Shown here in pieces: positions 41,343 through 49,090 of a DNA stretch of 64,000 bases. The stretch lies in NCBI RefSeq assembly GCF_003952365.1, contig NZ_CP034443.1, positions 6,351,166 through 6,415,165 on the forward strand. Reading direction: 5' to 3'. The notes beneath the pieces were generated by a model. That model was not told where the DNA came from, made no database searches, and was given only the letters and a program-made list of their open reading frames with translations. Within the stretch, counting starts at the first letter, position 1; each line of letters begins with the position of its first letter. The stretch comes from Mesorhizobium sp. M9A.F.Ca.ET.002.03.1.2 (GTDB lineage: Bacteria > Pseudomonadota > Alphaproteobacteria > Rhizobiales > Rhizobiaceae). Both the position numbers and the translations under genes were made by a program.

Positions 41343-41627
41343 TCGTCGCGTTGGCAAAGATGCCTCCTGCGCGTCACGTCCGGCCAGGCGACGTCCCTTG
41401 ACCCCACGTCGCTTCCGGAAGAATAGTTCTATGGCCGGCTTGTCCGAGGACTGAGCGCGTCGAGCAGTTGTGAACAGCCGGCGAGCTCTCTGTTGGGTTC
41501 GCGTCGAACTTCCGGGTTTCCACCCTGACGAGACCTACCGAGGGTGGGGTCGTCATGCGACGCCCCAACTGAACATCCGCAAGGGATCGAACCAGATCGT
41601 CCAGCGTGATCGGGTTTGGCCCCAGGA

Positions 41628-41934
41628 CTAAACAAGCCCGATCAGGCGGCGGGTGCGGCCGATATCCGTACCGATGAAGGACTGCATGCCGATGGCCACC
41701 TGTTCCGGCGCCATGGCGGCGACGAAGCGGCGGAACTCGTCATCCGACAACGCTTCGCCCGTCCAGTGGACGCGGCAGAACTCCTCCGAGCCGTGGAAAT
41801 GGCCGGCGCCCTCCAGCACGTCGTCGACAAAGCGGCCGTAGAGCATGCATTCGGAGAACTTGCGCGCCGCGCCGAGGACCTCGATCCAGTTGCGGCCGTG
41901 GATCTTCTCGAGCCGGGCGCAGTATGCCGTCACT
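41628..41934 (-). pseudogene. 3' fragment of the DUF6492-like glycosyltransferase gene (partial duplicate)
   Basis: This stretch corresponds to about the last 100 codons of the gene at 45010-45933, with the same stop and the same C-terminal sequence (GMQSFIGTDI, RRLIGLV). By eye the DNA match is roughly 90%. The similarity ends abruptly near 41934, where an AhpD-like gene begins. The 5' two-thirds of the gene is missing, so it is a remnant. With the full gene it forms direct repeats around a 3-kb cassette. Similarity also continues about 50 bp past the stop, from 41579. Confidence 0.88.
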
Positions 41935-42265
41935 TGGGGCCGAGTTCGGTCTTGAAGGTATCGAGATCGATCTGGAGACCGTTGAGGATAGTGCTCCAGT
42001 GGCGGACATAGGCCGCCTGCGTCACGGCCTCGGCGACCTCTTCGTCGGTCGCGCCGTGAGCCTTGGCCATCTCGGTCTCGAACCAGGTGCAGTAGCGGCA
42101 CGGAATCTGCGCGGCCACTGCCAGGTTGATGAGCGACTTGACTTTTGGCTCCAGCGCGTTGTCGCCGTCGATCTCAAGGCCCTTGGTCATGGCCCAAGCG
42201 CCGGCGATCGCGGACTTAGGATAAGCTTTCATATGCGTGGGCACCACGCCGAAGGTCGCCTCCAT
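41930..42265 (-). CDS. AhpD-like carboxymuconolactone decarboxylase family protein, N-terminally shortened
   Basis: A 111-residue protein with the AhpD-type redox motif IPCRYCTWFETEMAKAHG (Cys-x2-Cys and downstream His) and TQAAYVRHWSTILNG. Relatives recalled from this group carry about 25 more N-terminal residues including a signal peptide; here the ATG at 42265 falls within the equivalent of EATFGVVPT. The stop codon lies inside the duplicated glycosyltransferase fragment, so the last residues and stop may have been supplied by recombination. It also overlaps the DUF1127-like gene by 50 bp. Peroxidase or redox function is likely but unproven. Confidence 0.75.
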   Translation of the reverse strand: MEATFGVVPTHMKAYPKSAIAGAWAMTKGLEIDGDNALEPKVKSLINLAVAAQIPCRYCTWFETEMAKAHGATDEEVAEAVTQAAYVRHWSTILNGLQIDLDTFKTELGPK

Positions 42266-42413
42266 GGACGCGCCAGATGTCGGATGGCGTCAGGCCAATG
42301 TCCTTGAGCTGCGCATCCGAGAGATGCCGCATCATCATGGCGTCGCGGCGCGCCCGATGCCTGCGCATCGCCGCGGCTGCGGCCAGCACCATCATCGCAA
42401 TGGTCTTTCTCAT
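42216..42413 (-). CDS. small DUF1127-like protein
   Basis: A 65-residue, Arg/Met-rich protein. RHLSDAQLKDIGLTPSDIWR is the core of DUF1127 (YjiS-like) domains, small proteins that in other alphaproteobacteria affect RNA turnover or phosphate and stress responses. Its first 15 residues (MRKTIAMMVLAAAAA) look like the beginning of a signal peptide, perhaps borrowed from an AhpD-like protein. It overlaps the next gene in another frame by 50 bp. The start signal is weak. Confidence 0.55.
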   Translation of the reverse strand: MRKTIAMMVLAAAAAMRRHRARRDAMMMRHLSDAQLKDIGLTPSDIWRVHGGDLRRGAHAYESLS

Positions 42414-42451
42414 TGGTCGTGTCTTTCGTGGTTGATCGAAGAATGCGGCGC

Positions 42452-43522
42452 TCAGCGCCGCACCTCGAATATGAGGTTGAATGGGGTTTCCGCGGCACGG
42501 CGGAAGTGCGTGAAGCCCGCCTTGCGGAACACCTCGGCTAGGCGCGCCTGTCCCGCCTGCGCGCCGAGCACCATGTTGCCGCCCTCGGAAATGGCGTGCG
42601 CGCAGCAGATCATGGTCGACGCCGAGTAGTAGAGTTGCGCCACCGGCGAGAGGTTGTCCTTGACGTGGTCGTGAGCGAACGGCTCGACGAGGAGGACGGT
42701 GCCGCCGGGCGCCAGCACCTTGGCCGCATGGCGAGCGGCGGCGACCGGATCGCCCAAATCGTGAAGGATATCGAAGAAGCAGATCAGGCCGTACTGCCCG
42801 TCCGGATAGTCGTCGGCCCGGGCAAGCGCGAAGTCGATGCGGTCCGACACACCCGCCGCCGCGGCATTCTGCCGTGCTTCGTCGAGGGAGGCGGGATGCG
42901 TGTCGAAGCCGTGGAAGCGCGAGTTCGGGAATGCCTCGGCCATGAGTTGCGTCGAATGGCCATGTCCGCAGCCGACATCGGCAACTGCTATACCCGTCTC
43001 GAGCTGCGCAACGACGCCTTCCAGCGCAGGCAGCCATTCCGGCACCAGGCTGGCACGGTAGCCGTTGCGGTAGAAAGCCGCCGAGCCGCAGGCAAGACGC
43101 CTGTCATGCTCGCCCCAGGCGACACCCTTGCCGGTGCGGAAGGCATTGAGTGCCTTGGCCTCGTCGAACCACATCGACGCCGGCACATTCCATGCGTGCG
43201 GAATGTAGACGGGGCTGCCCTCGTCGGCGAGCACCATCGCCTGCTCGGGCAGGAGTTCGTAGGTGTTGCTCAGCCCGTGATAGGCGATGTAGCCACCCGC
43301 TGCCTGCGCGTTCAGCCACTCGGCAACATAACGCTCGGAGCAGTCGGCCCGCGTGGCGATTTCCTTCGCGCTCAGCGGGCCGGCGCCGGCCATCGCCTTG
43401 TAGAGGCCGAGCTTGCTGCCCAGGCTGACCATCACCCCGGTATAACCGGCTGTCCGGTCGCCGATTGCGCGTGTGGCGAATGCCTCGAGCCTCGCCTCGT
43501 CGATCTTTTGTGTATCCAGCAT
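42452..43522 (-). CDS. SAM-dependent methyltransferase with winged-helix N-terminal domain
   Basis: A 356-residue protein. The N-terminal third (LGLYKAMAGAGPLSAKEIATRADCSERYVAEWL) resembles the winged-helix dimerisation domain of small-molecule O-methyltransferases. The Rossmann SAM-binding motif is VADVGCGHGHSTQLMAEAFP (about residues 184-203), followed by GFDTHPASLDEAR and FFDILHDLGDP. It is divergent from an AraC/GlxA regulator (149 bp apart), suggesting control by it. The substrate is unknown. It belongs to the cassette flanked by direct repeats. Confidence 0.88.
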   Translation of the reverse strand: MLDTQKIDEARLEAFATRAIGDRTAGYTGVMVSLGSKLGLYKAMAGAGPLSAKEIATRADCSERYVAEWLNAQAAGGYIAYHGLSNTYELLPEQAMVLADEGSPVYIPHAWNVPASMWFDEAKALNAFRTGKGVAWGEHDRRLACGSAAFYRNGYRASLVPEWLPALEGVVAQLETGIAVADVGCGHGHSTQLMAEAFPNSRFHGFDTHPASLDEARQNAAAAGVSDRIDFALARADDYPDGQYGLICFFDILHDLGDPVAAARHAAKVLAPGGTVLLVEPFAHDHVKDNLSPVAQLYYSASTMICCAHAISEGGNMVLGAQAGQARLAEVFRKAGFTHFRRAAETPFNLIFEVRR

Positions 43523-43670
43523 CGTGCTGTCCCTTCATTGCTTGGGTTGTGTTCAGAAGCGGCTGTGGTGTAGGTCTTCCCCAAGCTGCGCGACAGAGCC
43601 GCTATCGCCCGCAATCGGTCCATTCGTGCCATGTCGGGCGCATTCTTGTGGCGCGGCGCGAAAGGTCGCG

Positions 43671-44702
43671 ATGGTCGAGCAGGCGAACCGGAATGGATCG
43701 GCACCGCTGCGTGTCTGCCTCGTCGCTTTGCCGGATGCAGTCATCTCGACGATGGCAGGGATTTACGACGTCATGAACGGCGTCTCGATGATGGGGATCG
43801 CCAGCCCCGGCGCCGAGCATCCCTTTCAGGTCGAGATCGTCGGGGAGAATGCAGGCGCACTACGGCTTGCCAGTGGTGTCCCCATCGACGTGCAATGTTC
43901 GATCGACGATATCGCGGCATGCGACATCCTCATCGTCCCATCGGTCCTGCTGAAGCCGGGTGGATGGGAAACGGGTCGCTACCCGCGTCTCGTGGACTGG
44001 GTCCAGCGCATGCACGATGGCGGCGCGCGGCTCTGCTCCGCCTGTTCGGGCGTCTTCCTCTTGGCCGAAACGGGGCTGTTCGACGGCAAGGACGCAACGG
44101 TGCATTTCGGATACGCGAGCGAATTCGCGACCTGCTTCCCCGCCGTACCGATCCATCCCGAACGTGTGCTGGTGATCTCCGGTCTCCGCGAAGACCTGAT
44201 CAGTTCGGGCGCGTCGAACACATGGCACGACATGGTACTCTACCTAATCGCCCATCACGTGGGAGCCACGGTCGCGCAGGAGGTTGCGCGGATGTTTGCA
44301 CTGCAATGGCATCAGGACGGCCTGGCTCCATACATGATCTTCGAGGGGAGGAACGACCACGGCGACGCCGAGATCCAGAGCGCGCAAGCCTGGCTGACGA
44401 ACCACTTCTCGATCGCCAATCCGGTCGACGAGATGATCAAGCGGTCGAAACTCGCCGAACGGACCTTCAAGCGGCGCTTTGCGGTCGCGACTGGCCTTGC
44501 GCCCATCGCCTACGTGCAGCGCCTGCGCATCGAGGATGCCAAACGAAGGTTGGAACGTACTGGTTCGCCCGTTGATGAGATCAGTTGGCGTGTCGGGTAT
44601 GAGGATGCTGCGTTCTTTCGCCGTCTGTTCAAGCGCACGACAGGGATGACGCCCGGCGCCTACCGGCGGCGATTCCAGATACCGGAGTTCGCCCGAGGGT
44701 AG
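43671..44702 (+). CDS. GlxA-type AraC-family regulator of the cassette
   Basis: A 343-residue regulator with an N-terminal DJ-1/PfpI-like domain, including LCSACSGVFLLAETGLFDGKDATVHF, where a Cys is retained at the elbow, and a C-terminal AraC DNA-binding domain (RSKLAERTFKRRFAVATGLAP; VDEISWRVGYEDAAFFRRLFKR). It is a distant paralogue of the 32826-33788 regulator. The ATG at 43671 is chosen as the first after a better start context; the frame extends upstream over the methyltransferase promoter. It likely regulates the divergent methyltransferase gene. Confidence 0.88.
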   Translation: MVEQANRNGSAPLRVCLVALPDAVISTMAGIYDVMNGVSMMGIASPGAEHPFQVEIVGENAGALRLASGVPIDVQCSIDDIAACDILIVPSVLLKPGGWETGRYPRLVDWVQRMHDGGARLCSACSGVFLLAETGLFDGKDATVHFGYASEFATCFPAVPIHPERVLVISGLREDLISSGASNTWHDMVLYLIAHHVGATVAQEVARMFALQWHQDGLAPYMIFEGRNDHGDAEIQSAQAWLTNHFSIANPVDEMIKRSKLAERTFKRRFAVATGLAPIAYVQRLRIEDAKRRLERTGSPVDEISWRVGYEDAAFFRRLFKRTTGMTPGAYRRRFQIPEFARG

Positions 44703-45009
44703 CCGTTGTTTGCGCAGTACACGGTACGGCGGACTTGAAGGCGCGAGTCATCTGGATCGGCGTCCCGTCTCGCGTGATAACGGGCGACCGAAAGTCACCG
44801 CGGAATGGCACCTTGTGGGTCATGACTATCCCTTGACCTCCCTTCAAGGATGGTCAGCAAGGGATCGAAGCCGGCCGTCCAGCGGGATCGGGTTTTGACC
44901 CCAGGTCTAGGGCGGGATGCGTTCAAATTGAAGTGGGCATCCCGCTCTATCTATTTGTTTTAGCCGCATTTGTGCGACGCCAAGTGATTCCACTTGGCTG
45001 CAAAATGCT
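44703..45009. other. intergenic stretch with repeat-unit remnant and inserted element
   Basis: No gene. Bases 44857-44909 match 41579-41630 (about 85% by eye), extending the direct repeat beyond the glycosyltransferase stop. The rest, 44910-45009, is the palindromic element described separately. Confidence 0.7.
44910..45009. repeat. ~100-bp palindromic element inserted at a stop codon, with CTA duplication
   Basis: The element holds two hairpins: GCGGGATGC with GCATCCCGC (44912-44920, 44937-44945) and GCCAAGTG with CACTTGGC (44979-44986, 44991-44998). It is flanked by TCTA at 44906-44909 and 45009-45012. The duplicated copy at 41628 lacks it and has a single CTA at the same point, so it serves as an empty site. 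The right CTA is the stop codon of the DUF6492-like gene. It resembles common rhizobial intergenic palindromes, which are usually described without insertion evidence. Confidence 0.75.
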
Positions 45010-45933
45010 CTAAACAAGCCCGATCAGGCGGCGGATGCGGCTGATATCCGTGCCGATGAAGGACTGCATGCCGATGGCCACCTGTTCCGGCGCCATGGCG
45101 GCGACGAAGCGGAGGAACTCGTCATCCGACAGCGCTTCGCCCGCCCAGTGGACGCGGCAGTACTCCTCCGAGCCGTGGAAATGGCCGGCGCCCTCCAGCA
45201 CGTCGTCGACATAGCGGCCGTAGAGCATGCATTCGGAGAATTTGCGTGCCGCGCCGACGGCCTCGACCCAGCCGCGCGCGTGGATCTTCTCGATCCGGGC
45301 GCACATGGCCGTCACGGTTTCGCGGCGCCAGGCAATCAGCGTCGAAATATAATCGTGCGTCGAAACCACGGACGGGTCGATGCCGAGCGCCGAGCCCGCA
45401 TTGCGCGACCAGACGCGGTGCTCCTCATGACCGTCGCCGGACAGCACGCCGTTGCGGCGGAACAGCCGCACCTTGCCGTCGCGCCAGAAGGCGCTGCAGT
45501 CGAACGGCTTGAGGAAGGCCACGTCGGAATCGCAGAAGACCAGCACGTCTTCCCCGGCATGCGCTGATATCGCGATGCGGCGAAGCTGCTGCACATGCCA
45601 GCCGCGCAGCGGCATGGTCTTCAGGCTGAGCCAGATGCGCCGGCGAAACAGGCTGAGCGGATCGTCGAAGGCATGCAGCCAGCGCGGCAGCAGATCCCGC
45701 TCGTCGACGACGGTGCGGCGGCTGTTTTCCAGCTGACGAAACAGCGCCACGTCGCGATGCTCGACAAGCAGATAGTGGTGCGCCACGCCGGAAACGTAAC
45801 GGTCGAGGGTTTCGCACAGCAGGCGGCAACGTTCGAAATCCGGCGCATAGCTTGCCGTCACCACCGCCGCCGTCGGCGTCTGGCGAAGGACATCGGCTTC
45901 GGGATCAGGGCGCGGTACGAAGCGGCTGTTCAA
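45010..45933 (-). CDS. DUF6492-like putative glycosyltransferase
   Basis: A 307-residue protein. AAVVTASYAPDFERCRLLCETLDRY at the start and VLVFCDSDVAFLKPF (a DxD-like nucleotide-sugar motif) in the middle suggest a GT-A-fold transferase of the DUF6492 type. I propose a TTG start at 45933, overlapping the wecG stop (ATTGA), since no ATG is near the domain start; the longer frame to 46209 is inside wecG. Its C-terminal 100 codons are duplicated at 41628-41934. It is the last of three overlapping minus-strand genes and probably adds a sugar to the polysaccharide unit. Confidence 0.75.
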   Translation of the reverse strand: MNSRFVPRPDPEADVLRQTPTAAVVTASYAPDFERCRLLCETLDRYVSGVAHHYLLVEHRDVALFRQLENSRRTVVDERDLLPRWLHAFDDPLSLFRRRIWLSLKTMPLRGWHVQQLRRIAISAHAGEDVLVFCDSDVAFLKPFDCSAFWRDGKVRLFRRNGVLSGDGHEEHRVWSRNAGSALGIDPSVVSTHDYISTLIAWRRETVTAMCARIEKIHARGWVEAVGAARKFSECMLYGRYVDDVLEGAGHFHGSEEYCRVHWAGEALSDDEFLRFVAAMAPEQVAIGMQSFIGTDISRIRRLIGLV

Positions 45934-46748
45934 TGGCCTGCTCCGGGACCTGCTCCGGGGCGTGCTCTGGCTGACGTCGGCCGGCGCGAGAGTCTCTGAC
46001 CGATGACACGCCACAGGAACAAAGGATTGCCGACGACGTAGCGGCGCCAGAGGCGGCCCGGTTCGATCCACAACCGAAACAGCCATTCGAGCCTGAGCCG
46101 GCGCATCCACAGCGGAGCCCGCGGTATTGCGCCGCTCAGGAAATCGAGCAGCGCGCCGACGGCGATCGGCAGCGTGCAGTGGCGTGCATCGATGTGGCGC
46201 GCGATCCACAGTTCCTGGCGCGGCACGCCCATGGCGACAAGCAGCACGTCCGGCCGCAATTTCGCGATGCGCTCGACGATTGCCGGTTCCTGGGCGGAGG
46301 AGAAATAACCGTCATGGATGACCACGAATCTGTGCTGCGCCGCAAGCGCCGCAAGCTGCGTCAACGCCGCCTCGGCGTTGACGTGCGTCGCGCCGAGCAG
46401 CCCGACCGTCAGCGGCCTGGCGGACGCCTGCAGGAAGGCAGGGATGAAATCGGTGCCGTTGAGATTGTCCGGAAACGGTGCCCCATAAAGCAGTTTCGCC
46501 GCCAGATCGACGCCGACGCCGTCCGGCAGGACGAGAAAATCGTCGAGCGCCTCGGCAAAGACCGGGTCCGTATAAGCGACATTGGCATTGTGGGCGTTGA
46601 GAAAGGTGACCTTGGTGAAGCGCCGCTCCGCAATCAACCGGGTCAGCAAGGCGACCGCGTCGTCCCAGCGGACGGCGAGGACCGATATGCCCAGGATCGA
46701 TTTCAAACTGTCGACCCCGAACGCGGCGCGGGCGGTGTGCATGTTCAT
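45930..46748 (-). CDS. WecG/TagA/CpsF-family glycosyltransferase
   Basis: A 272-residue GT26-family enzyme. Diagnostic segments are TFLNAHNANVAYTDP, VLPDGVGVDLAAKLL, NGTDFIPAF and VAMGVPRQELWI. Members add a second sugar (for example ManNAc or glucuronic acid) to a lipid-linked first sugar at the membrane. The C-terminal Arg/Trp-rich stretch (MRRLRLEWLFRLWIEPGRLWRR) is the membrane-associating appendage. It overlaps GT4 upstream (ATGA) and the DUF6492-like gene downstream. The N-terminal MNMHTARAAFG has a tandem start choice. Confidence 0.92.
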   Translation of the reverse strand: MNMHTARAAFGVDSLKSILGISVLAVRWDDAVALLTRLIAERRFTKVTFLNAHNANVAYTDPVFAEALDDFLVLPDGVGVDLAAKLLYGAPFPDNLNGTDFIPAFLQASARPLTVGLLGATHVNAEAALTQLAALAAQHRFVVIHDGYFSSAQEPAIVERIAKLRPDVLLVAMGVPRQELWIARHIDARHCTLPIAVGALLDFLSGAIPRAPLWMRRLRLEWLFRLWIEPGRLWRRYVVGNPLFLWRVIGQRLSRRPTSARARPGAGPGAGH

Positions 46749-47917
46749 GCAAACACCTCCTGCCTGAGGGACCCGAGCTTTTTCAGGCCACGGCTGATTG
46801 CGGCATCGAGCGCCTTGACCTGCCGGTGATGGAAAGCGCTGCCGTCGACGTCCCTGATGTCGGCCGCTGCCGCTTCCAGGGCGCCGGCGAAGGCGACCGG
46901 ATCATCGGTCACGACGCAATTGAGCGGGCGATGGTCGATGCCGCGCAGCGAATGGCTGGTGGCGACGGAAGGCAGGCCGAGTTCGAAGGTCTCGATGGTC
47001 TTGAGCTGCACGCCGCTGCCGGCGGTGCTGATCAGCGGGATGACGGCGGCACTGCGCACGAAAGCCTGCGCGTCCGGCACGCGCCCAGCGAATTCGACGC
47101 CGGGATGCGCGGACGTGACGCCCGACGGCAGGCCGCCGGCGACCCGGATCCGGAAATCAGCCTTTAGATGCGGCACCACATTCTCCAGGAACCAGTCGAG
47201 ACCGATGCGGTTCGGCTGCCAGGTCCAGGTGCCGATCAACGCCGCGTCGCAATCGATACGGCGCGTTTCGTTTTGCACGGGCGACTCGGCGCACGTCACC
47301 AGCGGCAGCACCGCCGAACGGTCGTCGGAGGCGACGCCGAGCGCTGAGCGATCTTCCTCGGCCAGCGTGAAGACGAAGCGTGCCCGGCGGCAGAGCCGTT
47401 CTTCCATGGCCTTGAGCAGCCTGGCCTCACGGCGAAACAGCAGGCGCTGGAAAAGACCGCCCGCGGCAGCGGCATTCTCCTTGGCCGAACGGTGCTCGAC
47501 ATTGTGGGCGACGAAGATCGACGGCCGGTCGCCAAAGAGCTTTTCGAAAGCGCCGGCGAACTGCACCGAATTCAAGACGTACCCGTCGAAAGGCCCGGCT
47601 CGTTCGACGGCGGCGCGGACCTCGCTATCGGAGACCACGCGCAGCTTGACCGACGCGAAAGTGAGGCCGGAAAGCATCGCCATTGCAACCCAGGCGAGCT
47701 TTTGCAGCGATGACGCGCTTTCGGTGCGCACTTCCACGGCACCGAGCACGACGGTGTTTTGCGGATCGCTCGCAGGCTTGCCCGGCCAGGTGAAGCCGAT
47801 CACGGTGACGCGCGCGCCGGCACGCCGCAAGGCGGCGATGATCGCGGCATTGGCGATCTCATAGCCCGAGGCAAGAGCGCCGTCGGGCACGATCGATGTG
47901 GCGAACAGCAGATGCAT
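46745..47917 (-). CDS. glycosyltransferase family 4 protein
   Basis: A 390-residue GT-B-fold protein. The N-terminal half has IVPDGALASGYEIANAAIIAALRRAG and FVAHNVEHRSAKEN; the C-terminal half has AALIGTWTWQPNRIGLDWFLENVVPHL and AGSGVQLKTIETFELGLPSVATSHS, the nucleotide-sugar-binding region of GT4 enzymes (with the E-x7-E pattern weakly kept). It starts the three-gene overlapping operon and faces the GT2 gene across a 132-bp divergent promoter region. Confidence 0.88.
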   Translation of the reverse strand: MHLLFATSIVPDGALASGYEIANAAIIAALRRAGARVTVIGFTWPGKPASDPQNTVVLGAVEVRTESASSLQKLAWVAMAMLSGLTFASVKLRVVSDSEVRAAVERAGPFDGYVLNSVQFAGAFEKLFGDRPSIFVAHNVEHRSAKENAAAAGGLFQRLLFRREARLLKAMEERLCRRARFVFTLAEEDRSALGVASDDRSAVLPLVTCAESPVQNETRRIDCDAALIGTWTWQPNRIGLDWFLENVVPHLKADFRIRVAGGLPSGVTSAHPGVEFAGRVPDAQAFVRSAAVIPLISTAGSGVQLKTIETFELGLPSVATSHSLRGIDHRPLNCVVTDDPVAFAGALEAAAADIRDVDGSAFHHRQVKALDAAISRGLKKLGSLRQEVFA

Positions 47918-48049
47918 CTCACCTATCCTGAGCGGATACAGCTAGCGACGCGCGGTGAAGCCTTGATTAAGTGAAGGTATCTGGCGGCCCAGAGTTGCGG
48001 ATTTACGGGCTTGTCCACGAAAGGTGATTAACGAAACGTTATCATCGCG

Positions 48050-49090
48050 ATGCTATCGAGAACCAAACTCACCATCCTGGGCTGGACACGGATGATCCCC
48101 TTGCCATCGGACGGTTCGGTATCGATCGCGGGGCGGTCTCCGGGACTTGTCGCGGCGGCCGTCGAGGCGGTCGTCACGCTGCCGACCTTCAAGCGGCCCG
48201 AGCAGCTGCTGGCGACGCTGGCATCGCTCAAGGCCCAGCAAACCGGCAGGCGCTTCGCCGTCATCGTCATGGAGAACGAAGCCGAGGCGCGCGCCGGCGC
48301 CAAGGCGGCGCTGCCGCTGTTCGAGCGCGGCGACATTGCGGGCATGGTCATCGTCGCGCATGAGCGCGGCAATTGCAGCGCCTACAATGCCGGTTGGCAG
48401 ACGGCGATCCTGCACTTTCCCGATTTCAGGCACCTGCTGGTCATCGACGATGACGAGATCGCCGATCCGCACTGGCTCGAGCGCATGTGCAAGGCGGCCG
48501 AGGCGCTCGGTGCCGACATCGTCGGCGGCCCGCAAGTGCCTGTGTTTGCCGACGCGGCCCATGCCAGATGGGCCGCGCACCCGGTCTTTGCCTCACCCTA
48601 CCGGGAGACCGGGCGTGTGCCCGCGCTCTATTCCTCCGGCAATCTGCTGGTCGGACGCAACGTGCTCACCGCCATGTGTCCGCCCTTCCTCGACCTGAAA
48701 TTCAACTTCATCGGCGGCGGCGATGCCGATTTCCTGAGCCGTGCCGCGCAGAGAGGTTTTGTGCTCGGCTGGTGCGCCGAAGCGCAAGTGCATGAGACCG
48801 TTCCGGCCCGACGTGTCGAAGCCGACTGGATCCGCGCCCGCAGCCTGCGCAACGGCGTCATCTCGACACTGGTCGAGAAGAAGAAACGGGCCGGCACGCC
48901 GTTCGCCGGCACCAAGGTGTTTCTGAAGAGCCTGGCGCTGCTTGCCGCCTCGCCGTTTCGCGGCGCGGTCAGGCTGACACGGACGGGATCGGCGGCGGCG
49001 GCTTTGTACCCCGTCCATGTCGCCCTCGGCCGCGTGCTTGCCGAATTCGGATATGCCAATGAGCAATACCGGCAGCCTGAGAAGAACTGA
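48050..49090 (+). CDS. glycosyltransferase family 2 protein
   Basis: A 346-residue GT-A enzyme: VTLPTFKRPEQLLATLASLKAQQ opens the domain, LVIDDDEIADPHWLERM is the DxD-type metal/nucleotide site and GGGDADFLSRAAQRGFVLGWCAEAQVHETVP is the acceptor region. A C-terminal hydrophobic helix (SLALLAASPFRGAVRL) may bind membrane. The ATG at 48050 or the ATG at 48092 could be used. It overlaps the polymerase gene by about 30 bp, suggesting coupled expression. Confidence 0.88.
   Translation: MLSRTKLTILGWTRMIPLPSDGSVSIAGRSPGLVAAAVEAVVTLPTFKRPEQLLATLASLKAQQTGRRFAVIVMENEAEARAGAKAALPLFERGDIAGMVIVAHERGNCSAYNAGWQTAILHFPDFRHLLVIDDDEIADPHWLERMCKAAEALGADIVGGPQVPVFADAAHARWAAHPVFASPYRETGRVPALYSSGNLLVGRNVLTAMCPPFLDLKFNFIGGGDADFLSRAAQRGFVLGWCAEAQVHETVPARRVEADWIRARSLRNGVISTLVEKKKRAGTPFAGTKVFLKSLALLAASPFRGAVRLTRTGSAAAALYPVHVALGRVLAEFGYANEQYRQPEKN

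Noticed and set aside
39300..41357. A 685-codon open frame on the minus strand opposite the second cyclase gene
   Set aside because: It is a mirror of a strongly supported cyclase gene; its protein is Arg/His/Ala-rich with no domain, which is the usual artefact of high-GC codon bias.
41343..41627. Possible small gene between the second cyclase and the glycosyltransferase fragment
   Set aside because: Open frames of about 65 codons lack start signals, and the last 50 bp are part of the direct repeat.
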